Virus record (IMG/VR): IMGVR_UViG_3300025853_000655 | Location: 1 to 23,838 of that record | DNA: 23,838 nt | DNA from: a virus | Reading direction: 5' to 3' (one strand) | Part shown: piece by piece, positions 8,730 through 17,506 of the stretch | How the letters are laid out: every line of letters starts with the position of its first letter | Position numbering within the stretch: position 1 is the stretch's first letter | Notes under the pieces: model-generated | What the model was told of the DNA's origin: nothing | The model's database searches: none | Seen by the model: only the letters and a program-made list of their open reading frames with translations | Made by a program: the position numbers and the translations under genes

Positions 8730-10052
8730 TTAATATGATGATTCAACAGTGTCAGAAGATACTGCGAACAATTCTCTTTTTTGGTTTATACTATTGTCTA
8801 AGTTAAACTTAAACGTACTAAAAAATCCTTTTACACCTGTCATACTTGCTCCCCATAATACCTCTCCTTTCCCTGGTGATGAATTATTTATAATATTAGC
8901 AAAGTATTTGTTTTCTTTTCTTTTAAACTTATTAGAAAACATTTCGCTTTCTAAATCAGTTAAGTTGCTTGGTAAACTGTATTTAGATATTGGTGCTAAA
9001 GCTATATCACCTGAACTAGCAACTATGCTGCTTACTGTCCAGTCTGTTCCACCCTCGTAGTTTACTGTTTTAAAAACTTTAACTGTTGATGGTGAAGAAT
9101 TTAAGACAACAGTTACGTCAGAATCGTTCTCAACATCATAAAACTCTCCATAATTACTATTACCATAATGACTGTATAGTTTACCAGCATTTGTAGAAAA
9201 GAAAGTAGACGTTAAACTAAACATAAAGCTTGGTTTAAAACTAAAGAAACTAGTCCAACCTTGTACACCTTCATCAAATGAAACTGTATTGTAACTTGAA
9301 GCTGTTTGTATAGATAATATATAATTTTTAGTATGATTATCCCAACCACCTACTATTTTAGTTATACCATCTTGTGTTAGTTGATCTCTAAAAAAGTCAT
9401 GCATACCATAACCTGATATTTCTATAATTTCACCTCCAGTGCTTAATCTTAACACACAACCTCTTTTTCTATCTGTAAAGTATTTTCTATAACCATAAAC
9501 AGCAAAACTAAAAGGATCTGTAGCTATACCATACTTACCAGCGAATGGAACTATTTGTCCTATAACCATTCTACCAGAAGCGGTTAAAGCTTGGCCTTCA
9601 GCTGTATATATAGCGTCTTTATCTATTAACGCTCTATTTACTTTATCTTCTTGAAATATAATTAAGTTAGTGTCTTCTGCAAATAATTTTTGTATAGAAC
9701 CATGTGCTGGATCTACACTTCTAGTTATATCTTCACCTACTGAAAACTCATTTGTTTGGTTAATACCAGTTCTAGAGTTAAACACTCCTGAGTATATAAT
9801 TGTGTTAAACCTATTTTGATTGTTAGGATTGTCTTCAACTATGTGAGCTTTAACACCTAAATCAGTTATAGTATTATTATAACCACCTCTTATTCTAGCT
9901 TCTTCAATAAACCAATCGTTAGTATTATCATTAGCATAAGCTTGAGGGACGGCTGCATAAGGTGCTGTTGGCTGTGGATTAGCATCTACAACGTTTGACA
10001 TTTTCTTCAACCAGTACGAGTTAAAATATTTTAATTCTAAAGTAGCGCCCAT
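8730..10052 (-). CDS. Tail nozzle/stabilisation partner protein
   Basis: This 440-residue beta-rich protein resembles the C-terminal half of gp10-like tail stabilisation/nozzle proteins in crAss-like and flavobacterial podoviruses as I recall them. Landmarks are IEEARIRGGYNNTITDLGVK (residues 49-68), YSGVFNSRTGINQTNEFSVG (86-105), FAEDTNLIIFQEDKVNRALI and VYGYRKYFTDRKRG in the first half. GVQGWTSFFSFKPSFMFSL and NAGKLYSHYGN lie in the second half. The ATG at 10052 is chosen because the following ELKYFNSYWLKK segment also begins homologues I recall; a second Met at residue 18 is a possible alternative. The leader is A-rich without Shine-Dalgarno. The gene follows the 1390-residue gene by 35 bases with no terminator between, so the two are probably co-expressed and may assemble together. 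The molecular role is inferred. Confidence 0.72.
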   Translation of the reverse strand: MGATLELKYFNSYWLKKMSNVVDANPQPTAPYAAVPQAYANDNTNDWFIEEARIRGGYNNTITDLGVKAHIVEDNPNNQNRFNTIIYSGVFNSRTGINQTNEFSVGEDITRSVDPAHGSIQKLFAEDTNLIIFQEDKVNRALIDKDAIYTAEGQALTASGRMVIGQIVPFAGKYGIATDPFSFAVYGYRKYFTDRKRGCVLRLSTGGEIIEISGYGMHDFFRDQLTQDGITKIVGGWDNHTKNYILSIQTASSYNTVSFDEGVQGWTSFFSFKPSFMFSLTSTFFSTNAGKLYSHYGNSNYGEFYDVENDSDVTVVLNSSPSTVKVFKTVNYEGGTDWTVSSIVASSGDIALAPISKYSLPSNLTDLESEMFSNKFKRKENKYFANIINNSSPGKGEVLWGASMTGVKGFFSTFKFNLDNSINQKRELFAVSSDTVESSY

Positions 10053-10087
10053 GTTATTTTATTATCACTTATTTTTTGTTATTATTA

Positions 10088-13000
10088 CTACCAACCTTCA
10101 CCACCGTATACAGGATGTGCACAAGTTATATTACCACCTTGACAAGCTCTAGCATATTGATCATTACAAGCATCTGGTATTAAAGCAGGGCTTATTTTTA
10201 TACCATTTGTTCCAAACTTAGCTGAAACTCTTATACTTGTTAATGGTTCTGATCCTGCGGCTGATGTTTTAAAACTATAATATTCAGCTTGACTATGTGT
10301 CCAAGGGCTATTTAATGAACTTGTCGTGTAAAATAAATCTACATATTGAGCGTACGGCATTGGCGCGTACCTCTGTGTATTACCAGTTGCGCAATTATAA
10401 GCTGTTTGAGCTCCTGAAACATCATATCTATAGTTTTTAGGAGTACTATTATCAGTAACATCTGATCCATTTTCTACCACACAAGTGCTATAATATAAAT
10501 CATTTGAGTTGACCCAAGCACACATAGCATCTGCAGCAACCGCGGCTTGACCTGTATTAGCGTCTGTAGCGGCTATAACATATTCTCCTGGCTCGTTAAA
10601 AGCAAATACAGTTTGTGCATATTTAGTTGTTCCAAATGAAGGATTAGATATAAACGAAGTTACTCCTGGAGCACCCATGTTATCATTATTAACATCTTCT
10701 ATCATTGCCCAACTACTGGTTACGCTAGGATCTCTATGCCACACTTTCCATATTATTCCAGAATTTACAAAACCCATAAAACCACCTTGATTGTTTGTAA
10801 AACTCTGCTGCATGTTACAAGATAAAACTAAAGTTCCAGCGCTTAACGCTGCAGAACCTAATCTATGTACAAAATTAGATTCGCTTGTGTTTGCTGAGGG
10901 TGTAACGGGAAATGAGCTTAATATACTATCGGATAAATACCAAACACCAGTAACATTAGTTCCAGTATAAGGAGCTGTAATTTGACTTGTAGCTGGTAAA
11001 TTAGGACTACCTAAAGATTTACAACCAGATATAACACCACTATTTACAGCAACAGCACCTACGGTTATTATTTGTTGCTTTGTTACGCTTTCTGTATTAG
11101 CTTGTGTAACACCACCAACAACAGCATCTTCTATTTTTAAATTTAAAGTGTAAACACCTATTGGTGTAGAAGCTATTTTAGTTACAATACCTGTTGTTGA
11201 ATTAACTGAAAAATATGAACCAGGAGATTGTGAAACTATACTGTATTTTAACTGAATAGAACTATTAATTGCAGAACCATTATATCCATCTCTAGTAACA
11301 CCTGTTGTGTTTCCGGCACTAACTGTTACATTTGGCAAACTTGCTCCTGCTGTAAAAACTGGAGCTAAATTAGTAAGTGATCCAGTTGCTACTGTAGAAC
11401 TAGTATCGCCACCTACGGTTGTCCATGTAAATGTAAAGGTATAAGTTTCTTTTGAATCACCATTGTTTTCATAACCTGCATTAGAGTAAACAAAAGTATT
11501 AACAGCTGTTTGTAGCTTATATCCAGTTCCAGATGTTATTAATTTAAAATCACCCGTAAAACCATCAGCTAAATTTCCTGTAGCTCTAGTTTGTTGAGCG
11601 CCATCAACCACAGTCATACTAACTGCACTTATATTTGTATTAGAAAAATTACTACCTTGATTATTTTGTGGATAAAAAATAGCGGTTATATCTGTGTTAG
11701 CAGCCATACCTTCGTTATGCGAATAACTTAAGGCAGATAAAGCAGCTACCCCATCAAAACCAGTATTTATATCAGCATTTAAATCAGCAATTAAACCTGC
11801 CGTAGATGTTTCGTAAAACAATTGTAATAAACTTTCAACAGGTTCTGTTTCTACAATAGAAAGAAAAGGCGTTGTTAAACCTATTGTTAAAACACCTATG
11901 TTAGTTGTTCCTGCGTTAGAAGTAGCTAATCTACTTATTAAAGGATTTGTGTCTAATTGATAAAAATTATCTTTACCTGCATTTGACAATTCATCAAAAC
12001 CCATGTTTAAATCTACAGCTGTAGCAATTGTATCAGCTGTTATATTTAACGGTAATATTTGAGTACCGCTTGTACTTACTGGAAAATATTGAATATTATC
12101 AGTTGCTGTATTGTTTACTCTACCATATAATCTAACAGAACTTCTGAATTGTTTTTGTTGATCAGAAGTTTCATTTAAATCTCTAGGTATTTTGTTTATA
12201 TTATCATTAAGTAAAACAACGTGAGCAGTTTTATTATCTTCATTTGTAGGATAAGGTGATGTTCCACCATGATCTGGATAACCATTCAAAAACCCTGGTA
12301 AATAACAGTTATAGTAATCTTGCTCTTGTTGTTTTACAACAACTTTATATGAATACCAACCTAAAGTATTAGGTAGAGTATAAGCAAACTTTGTATCAGG
12401 ATTATTAGTTGTAGCAGAATATAAAAAATCATTTACCCTTCCCTCTGTTGTAACAACATATGGAGCTGTTCCGGTTACATTAGTTACTTTTACAAAATCT
12501 ATGTATTGACCCCTTAAATATGAATCAACAGTTGGTATACCGGTTGTTGGTGCACCACCAGCTAAAGTAAAACTATATGTAGTATCTGTTATTGTTGGAG
12601 TTCCTGTTATGTTAAAACCACTACTTATTTGTTCAGCATATAAACCTGGTGTTCCAGTGTTTGAATCAGCCGTGCTTGATATAGCTGTGTTTATAACAAC
12701 TTTTAAAGCATCACCAAACCATTGTTTTAAGTTTTGAGTTGTTGAAGAATAAGGGTGATAAAAAGTTGATCCACCAAAAAAATCAGAACCAACTGTAGTT
12801 CCTTGATCAACAGAAGACAATATAACTGAAGATTGTCTACCAAACTTATCAGCAAGTATAAAACCTACTTGATAATTTCTATTTTGTTTTAATGTATGAT
12901 TAGGATATTCAGCCCAGTTAGTAAAAACTGTAGAGTTTTTTGGGCTAGCACCAACATTATAATCTAACGTTGCAGGCGGAGTATGTTGACTTTGAAAATT

Positions 13001-14260
13001 ACCATACATAACTCTATTACCAGCTATTTCTTGAGACAAAGCCCTTACGGGAACTCTATCATAAACCCTTACGGTTTGTCTTTCTGGTAGTGTTTTATAA
13101 GGTTTTCTTGACTGATAATCGTATGTATAAATATTAGAACTTGAAGATAAGTTTTCAGTTTTAATAGTGTCTAAAACTTTTACTGCTCTACCATCTGACT
13201 CTTTATACAATATATCTATTTCAGTTATTTTATACGTATCACTTGCTTGAGCTCCAAGTTTATTTTGTGCGTCAGGTAATGGTATAATTAATTCTACATT
13301 TTGCACACCATTTTGCATAAAACGTAGTATTGTGCTTCTATATGCAGCATCTTCATCACCTTCTAAAAAATAACCTTTTTGTTGTGGAATAAAAGCTGGT
13401 TGAGTAAATGGTGCCATTAAAGAATACTCCTGATCATCAAACTTAAATCTATAACTAAACCTTACAAATAAATCTTCTAAAAAATCTGGATCACCAGGCC
13501 AATCTGCACCACCATTAAAATCGTAAGTAATATCCTTACCAGTCATGGTTGTAGTCAAAAATGTTAAAACATCTAAGTTTGCTACTGTTGCTGCGGCATT
13601 TATAGTTATAGTTACACCAGATACATTTGTTACATATATATATTGATCAGCTGTTATGCTAGGGCCAATAACATTCATACCTTTAGTTATAGCTGTGTTA
13701 GCTACTGATAACGTTATAATTGTAGAAGCGCTAGCCGCTCCAGCTACACTAGTTGTAGACTTTAATAATTCTAATGGTTCGTATGGATTATATTTAGCAA
13801 CTGATATTTGGTTTTCTTTTGTGTAATAACCTAATGGTTTATTAACATTTATTTTTCTAGGTTGATTTCTATTATCTGTAAAAAATAATAAGTCTTCCAC
13901 AAGATTAACACCACTTATTAAGTTTTGATTACTAAAATTTAAAAAAGTACCTTCAACTATTTTTGTATATGAGTTGTTGAAATATTTATATATTCTATGA
14001 TCACTAACGCTGTCTGTTAAAAATAAATAAATAGTTTCAGAGTTGTTATCTTTTAAATAACCTATAACCTCTAAAGTACCGACATTAGTTCCAGGAACTA
14101 AAGTATTACCTTTTACGTTTTCTAATGCACCTATATCATCATCTTCAGATTTACCTACAGATATATTATTTGCATCTCTATACTCACCGTTAGGAATTAA
14201 TCTATCGTCTAAGTCCTTATTCATTTTGGACTTTAGAAAACTATTTTTAATTTCTGCCAT
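10088..14260 (-). CDS. Large tail nozzle/fibre protein, gp10-like N-terminus with Ig-like and Cys-rich C-terminal regions
   Basis: This 1390-residue virion protein probably forms much of the tail nozzle and may reach the host surface. Residues 1-60 include KSKMNKDLDDRLIPNGEYRD and ISVGKSEDDDIGALENVKGN, a start I recall from P22 gp10-like stabilisation or nozzle proteins. Residues 60-165 and 240-480 continue as beta-rich, propeller-like sequence, interrupted at 168-238 by an inserted module. Residues 484-780 are Ser/Thr/Asn-rich. Around 805-835 lies TEPVESLLQLFYETSTAGLI, common in marine phage tail proteins. Residues 962-1070 resemble a cadherin/putative-Ig repeat (NLAPVF, then YFSVNSTTGIVTK). 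From 1080 on there are eight cysteines against one in the preceding 1079 residues. The stop TAG is followed at once by an in-frame TAA. It could alternatively be described as a tail fibre; the structural role is well supported, the domain split is by eye. Confidence 0.78.
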   Translation of the reverse strand: MAEIKNSFLKSKMNKDLDDRLIPNGEYRDANNISVGKSEDDDIGALENVKGNTLVPGTNVGTLEVIGYLKDNNSETIYLFLTDSVSDHRIYKYFNNSYTKIVEGTFLNFSNQNLISGVNLVEDLLFFTDNRNQPRKINVNKPLGYYTKENQISVAKYNPYEPLELLKSTTSVAGAASASTIITLSVANTAITKGMNVIGPSITADQYIYVTNVSGVTITINAAATVANLDVLTFLTTTMTGKDITYDFNGGADWPGDPDFLEDLFVRFSYRFKFDDQEYSLMAPFTQPAFIPQQKGYFLEGDEDAAYRSTILRFMQNGVQNVELIIPLPDAQNKLGAQASDTYKITEIDILYKESDGRAVKVLDTIKTENLSSSSNIYTYDYQSRKPYKTLPERQTVRVYDRVPVRALSQEIAGNRVMYGNFQSQHTPPATLDYNVGASPKNSTVFTNWAEYPNHTLKQNRNYQVGFILADKFGRQSSVILSSVDQGTTVGSDFFGGSTFYHPYSSTTQNLKQWFGDALKVVINTAISSTADSNTGTPGLYAEQISSGFNITGTPTITDTTYSFTLAGGAPTTGIPTVDSYLRGQYIDFVKVTNVTGTAPYVVTTEGRVNDFLYSATTNNPDTKFAYTLPNTLGWYSYKVVVKQQEQDYYNCYLPGFLNGYPDHGGTSPYPTNEDNKTAHVVLLNDNINKIPRDLNETSDQQKQFRSSVRLYGRVNNTATDNIQYFPVSTSGTQILPLNITADTIATAVDLNMGFDELSNAGKDNFYQLDTNPLISRLATSNAGTTNIGVLTIGLTTPFLSIVETEPVESLLQLFYETSTAGLIADLNADINTGFDGVAALSALSYSHNEGMAANTDITAIFYPQNNQGSNFSNTNISAVSMTVVDGAQQTRATGNLADGFTGDFKLITSGTGYKLQTAVNTFVYSNAGYENNGDSKETYTFTFTWTTVGGDTSSTVATGSLTNLAPVFTAGASLPNVTVSAGNTTGVTRDGYNGSAINSSIQLKYSIVSQSPGSYFSVNSTTGIVTKIASTPIGVYTLNLKIEDAVVGGVTQANTESVTKQQIITVGAVAVNSGVISGCKSLGSPNLPATSQITAPYTGTNVTGVWYLSDSILSSFPVTPSANTSESNFVHRLGSAALSAGTLVLSCNMQQSFTNNQGGFMGFVNSGIIWKVWHRDPSVTSSWAMIEDVNNDNMGAPGVTSFISNPSFGTTKYAQTVFAFNEPGEYVIAATDANTGQAAVAADAMCAWVNSNDLYYSTCVVENGSDVTDNSTPKNYRYDVSGAQTAYNCATGNTQRYAPMPYAQYVDLFYTTSSLNSPWTHSQAEYYSFKTSAAGSEPLTSIRVSAKFGTNGIKISPALIPDACNDQYARACQGGNITCAHPVYGGEGW

Positions 14261-14262
14261 GT

Positions 14263-15672
14263 TTAATATTTAATCCATTTAGATTGGTTTCTAAACACTT
14301 GAACTATTTGATCTAGTTTTATATTTGATAATCTTATCTTAGCATTTCTCAATTTAGCACTTCTTTCTCTTTTAAATCTTTGTACAATATATTCTTGAAC
14401 CCCTACACTAGTTGAAAGTATAGAATATAATATGTGAGAATATAAAGCTTCTTCAGCTAGTTTAGGTATTTTAACATCTAAGTCATAAGCATTACCATCA
14501 GATATGTATTCTAACACTATTAACTTGTCTTTTAAGTCACTAGAAAAACCAAACTGACCTCTTCTGTCATCTATAACAAACCAACCGTTTCTTTGGCTTG
14601 TAACAGGGTTTAAACCATATCTTTGGCCTAACGCATTGTTGTAATAGTTTTGCCAATATAAATCAGCTACATTATAATCATTTAGAAACGCACCGCTTAA
14701 TTTTCTAGGATTATTATCATTCCAAGCTTTTTCTGTTTGTGATGTGCCTTCTAAATTAGAATCAAAATTATCTTGTGTTGGTGAACCTGAATCATCTTGT
14801 ACAGGATTCATATAAGGTCTAAGTGTTAATTCATTAGCTGGATATATAGTGTGTTGAACACCCATTTGATCTATCCATGAAAACCTAACATAATTAACAT
14901 AATCTTGAGGTATAGTTAAAGTTAAACTTAAAGGTACTGTTAACTCTTGTGAACGCACACTTTTTAATGTGTCATAACTAAATTCTTGCAAACCACGTTT
15001 AGCGTGAAATATAACATCAGTTCTTTTTACACTAGGTATAAGTTTACCAGCCCCTACGTATGCAATTAAAAAATTATCAATTACGTCATCAAGACTAGTG
15101 TACTCATAATTACCGTAATTGTTTTCTATAGCAGATTCTACTAATTGTATTTTTACATATGTACTTAATGGTAAATAAGATTTTACAGTAACTATATTAT
15201 TAATTTCTGTGTATGGTTCTGCAAATTTAAACACTAGCGCTGCGTTTGCAGGTATTTGAATAACTACAGCACATGTAAATGTTGTTGTAGATAAAACTTG
15301 AGTTACAGTTCCATATGTTTGTGTTCCTGCTGAGTTTTGTATTAACATACCAGCTACAATGTTTATATTAGCGACTGTAATTGTTAAGGTTTGATTACCT
15401 ACGACAACGTTAGCATTTACATTAATAGCTGTTGTTTGAGAACTGTCAGGTGTTAATTCAGTCCAAGTTAAAGCATCTGGACTAGTAAATATGTGAAAGT
15501 TGTTTAATCCGTATTGTGCGCTAGCTTTATCTGAACTACCATATATTAAATCAGTGTTAAAAGTACTAGTAAATGTTTTACCTGCACCTGCTGCATCTAT
15601 ATAAAACTGCTGAGCTCCAGCGTAGTATTGTCTATTAGTTTCGGTGATTAATCCACCATCTGGTCTAGGCAT
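14263..15672 (-). CDS. Adaptor / tail tubular protein A-like (P22 gp4-like) head closure protein
   Basis: This 469-residue protein is likely to join the portal to the tail nozzle. The segment from about residue 192 to 250 (TSLDDVIDNFLIAYVGAGKL, then SVKRTDVIFHAKRGLQEFSY) is the recognisable core of gp4-like adaptor proteins in crAss-like and marine podoviruses as I recall them. The C-terminal half includes WFVIDDRRGQFGFSSDL and helical segments from about 395 to the end (KIPKLAEEALYSHILYSIL, then a Lys/Arg-rich tail) that could insert at the portal. Residues 82-151 carry a beta-rich inserted module resembling one in the next gene. An N-terminal part of about 80 residues, with FTSPDALTWTEL, is beta-like. 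Six bases separate it from the upstream gene and two from the downstream gene. The family call is moderate to good; details are inferred. Confidence 0.75.
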   Translation of the reverse strand: MPRPDGGLITETNRQYYAGAQQFYIDAAGAGKTFTSTFNTDLIYGSSDKASAQYGLNNFHIFTSPDALTWTELTPDSSQTTAINVNANVVVGNQTLTITVANINIVAGMLIQNSAGTQTYGTVTQVLSTTTFTCAVVIQIPANAALVFKFAEPYTEINNIVTVKSYLPLSTYVKIQLVESAIENNYGNYEYTSLDDVIDNFLIAYVGAGKLIPSVKRTDVIFHAKRGLQEFSYDTLKSVRSQELTVPLSLTLTIPQDYVNYVRFSWIDQMGVQHTIYPANELTLRPYMNPVQDDSGSPTQDNFDSNLEGTSQTEKAWNDNNPRKLSGAFLNDYNVADLYWQNYYNNALGQRYGLNPVTSQRNGWFVIDDRRGQFGFSSDLKDKLIVLEYISDGNAYDLDVKIPKLAEEALYSHILYSILSTSVGVQEYIVQRFKRERSAKLRNAKIRLSNIKLDQIVQVFRNQSKWIKY

Positions 15673-15678
15673 ATTTTA

Positions 15679-16653
15679 TTAACTTTTTTGATTAATATTT
15701 TCTTGTTGTACTTGTGCGGCAGCTACTTGTATAATTTCTGGGTTTTGAATTACAACACCAGCATATAAAAGTATTTTTAATATAAGTTCTGTTTGATCAA
15801 CAGAGCTTATTTCAAAATTATAAGAACTTGACGCCTCATAAGAATAAGCATTGTTAACTGTTGAAAAACCCCACACAGGTGGAATAGGTTTTCTTATATA
15901 AGAAACCATAATACCATTAGTTATAGATTCAGGTGAAACTATTATTCTATTGTTTTCATAAACATATATTGGATATGTTAATGTAGGTTTTGTTAAGTTA
16001 GAACTTAATAAATGATACAACTCTGTTCTTGTAACTCTTTCAAGCTCTTGAGTTGGTTTAGCGCCTGCTGTATAAAATAAACTACCTAATTTATAAAATT
16101 GATTAGCATATAAGTTTATTATAATTATATCCCCTGTAGAAGGAGTGCTTGATAAGGTTAAAGTAGCGCCACTTAATGTAAAGTCTACAGAGTTTAATAA
16201 AACTCCATTTTTAAAAACTTCACATATTCCACCGCTATTAGATAAAGTCAATGCATTACCTGTTAGAGTATATGTAGGAACAGCTGGATTAGGAACCGTA
16301 AAAGATTGTGTTGCGGATGTTACTGGTTGAGTGAAGTTAGTGTTGTTAGAAACACCAAAACCAGGTAAAGTAAAAGTACTTGTTGCTGTGCCATTGACAA
16401 AAATAGGTACAGCCGTATCAAATTTTTTGAATATAGAAAGTTTTGAGTCAAGACTAGAAATCCTATTTGCATAGTCTGTATCTGTTTGTGGCACACGTAT
16501 TTGTTGGTTTAAACTATCGAAATATGCTTCAAAAATTTCTAATTGAGCTTGAGCACCTGTTTTATTAAACTCAATAGGTGTCATATAACCCCTTTGTTCT
16601 TTGTTTAGTATTAATAAAACGGTTTGATATACAGTATTTACGTTTATTGCCAT
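15679..16653 (-). CDS. Probable head-tail connector or ring protein
   Basis: This 324-residue protein opens with a helical segment, VYQTVLLILNKEQRGYMTP and EFNKTGAQAQLEIFEAYFDS (residues 8-47). I recall this start from connector-like structural proteins of crAss-like and marine phages. Residues about 86-185 look like an insertion: Thr/Ser/Asn-rich beta sequence ending in a FKNGVLL...TGDIIIINLYANQF unit typical of phage fibre repeats. The core seems to resume at YKLGSLFYTAGAKP (187-200) and continues through RVTRTELYHLLSS and PIYVYENNRIIVSPE. The C-terminus (about 285-315) is helical. It lies just upstream of the gp4-like adaptor gene with a 6-bp gap, so a role in the neck is likely. Biochemical function is not established; the assignment rests on position and remembered family resemblance. 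Confidence 0.7.
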   Translation of the reverse strand: MAINVNTVYQTVLLILNKEQRGYMTPIEFNKTGAQAQLEIFEAYFDSLNQQIRVPQTDTDYANRISSLDSKLSIFKKFDTAVPIFVNGTATSTFTLPGFGVSNNTNFTQPVTSATQSFTVPNPAVPTYTLTGNALTLSNSGGICEVFKNGVLLNSVDFTLSGATLTLSSTPSTGDIIIINLYANQFYKLGSLFYTAGAKPTQELERVTRTELYHLLSSNLTKPTLTYPIYVYENNRIIVSPESITNGIMVSYIRKPIPPVWGFSTVNNAYSYEASSSYNFEISSVDQTELILKILLYAGVVIQNPEIIQVAAAQVQQENINQKS

Positions 16654-16677
16654 TTTAATATTTTAGTTAATAGTGTT

Positions 16678-16699
16678 AAGGGCCACAATAGTGACCCTT
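16678..16699 (-). terminator. Hairpin in 67-bp gap, possible weak terminator or mRNA stabiliser
   Basis: The minus strand reads AAGGGTCAC, loop TATT, then GTGGCCCTT. This is a 9-bp stem with one G-T wobble between the 254-residue gene and the connector gene. An outer GTG/CAC pairing is possible across a small bulge. The downstream bases are A/T-rich but do not form a clean T run, so efficient termination is doubtful. It could be a 3'-end stabiliser, a processing site or a leaky terminator. The structure is clear; its function is inferred. Confidence 0.55.
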
Positions 16700-16720
16700 C
16701 ACTATAATTATAGTTACATA

Positions 16721-17485
16721 TTATTGTAACTTTTTATTTATTGTTTTAAAAACTTCAACACCTTCATCAGTTTTAAACCAAGCAGCTAAAGCTGAATATG
16801 GTTGTTCATCAAAAGGTATTGTCATTAGTTTTCTATCATTAGATCCCCAATGGAATGTTCTTTGATCTTGAGATATTTTAATTATCCCTTGCTCTACAGC
16901 TTTAATACCTACATTTCTTAATCCAACATTTTCATCATTAGCTATTGCTATAAATCCTGCTGGATTTTTCTTAGCCATTAAAAGTAAATCTCTTTTAATC
17001 TCTTTAGAACTCATTTCACTAACCGCAGATCCTTTCTCTACTCTTAACACAGATTCTGCTTGATCAATATCCATTTGTTTAGCAGCTAATAAAGCTTCTA
17101 TTTCAAAGTTTATTTCATCTATTTCATCAGTTGCTACAACCTCTGGTTTAAACTCTGCATAAACATGATCTTTTCTTGGGTGATATAATGAAAGTAATTT
17201 TTGTAAATTTTGTTTTTGCTTTGGAACAAACAACATTCCTTCTTCAAATATAACGTGACCTAATGTAACCTCTCCTTTTTGTTCATCTACAAATGGTGAG
17301 TTTTGATTGGTTGCGTATCTTAATTCTCTTTGTTCACCTGTTGATTCATCAAAATGTAACAACGGGTATCTTCTTGAGTGTCTTGTTCCTAAAGTATATG
17401 TTAAAGGTGATATATTATTTGTTAAAAAATATGTTCTATCCTTGATCTCCCATTCAGGGGCTAATTTTTGTTTTGTCTTTGACAT
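16721..17485 (-). CDS. Conserved-looking phage protein of unknown function after capsid
   Basis: This 254-residue protein has no domain I can name. It is charged, lacks a signal peptide or membrane segment, and has no cysteine. The N-terminal half (residues 1-115) looks mixed alpha/beta, with short motifs such as RHSRRYPLLHFDE and VIFEEGMLFVPK. Residues 118-200 are mostly helical and acidic to mixed. The C-terminus holds FHWGSNDRKLMTIPF and QPYSALAAWFKTDEG, which I recall in similar-length hypothetical proteins of marine phages. The gene lies alone between the strong capsid terminator upstream and another hairpin downstream, so it may be transcribed as its own unit or at a different level from the capsid. 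A minor head, head-completion or head-associated role is plausible from position only. The ATG at 17485 is preceded by A/T-rich sequence without Shine-Dalgarno. Confidence 0.8.
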   Translation of the reverse strand: MSKTKQKLAPEWEIKDRTYFLTNNISPLTYTLGTRHSRRYPLLHFDESTGEQRELRYATNQNSPFVDEQKGEVTLGHVIFEEGMLFVPKQKQNLQKLLSLYHPRKDHVYAEFKPEVVATDEIDEINFEIEALLAAKQMDIDQAESVLRVEKGSAVSEMSSKEIKRDLLLMAKKNPAGFIAIANDENVGLRNVGIKAVEQGIIKISQDQRTFHWGSNDRKLMTIPFDEQPYSALAAWFKTDEGVEVFKTINKKLQ

Positions 17486-17488
17486 GAT

Positions 17489-17503
17489 ATAATATAATAT
17501 AAT
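17489..17503. repeat. Short ATAAT tandem repeat in gene leader
   Basis: Three perfect tandem copies of ATAAT (ATTAT on the minus strand) lie between the capsid terminator and the ATG at 17485. They form the A/T-rich leader of the next gene. They could supply a TATAAT-like promoter element or simply an unstructured ribosome-loading region. No matching -35 element was identified, so no promoter is called. Confidence 0.5.
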
Positions 17504-17506
17504 TAA

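Noticed and set aside
8254-8733. Plus-strand open frame of 159 codons
   Set aside because: It is the antisense of the alanine/glutamine-rich 285-residue gene, whose composition leaves few stops on the opposite strand; no leader or homology supports it.
10053-10087. Possible promoter or terminator in the 35-bp gap before the 440-residue gene
   Set aside because: Only A/T-rich sequence without a stem or a credible promoter pair was seen.
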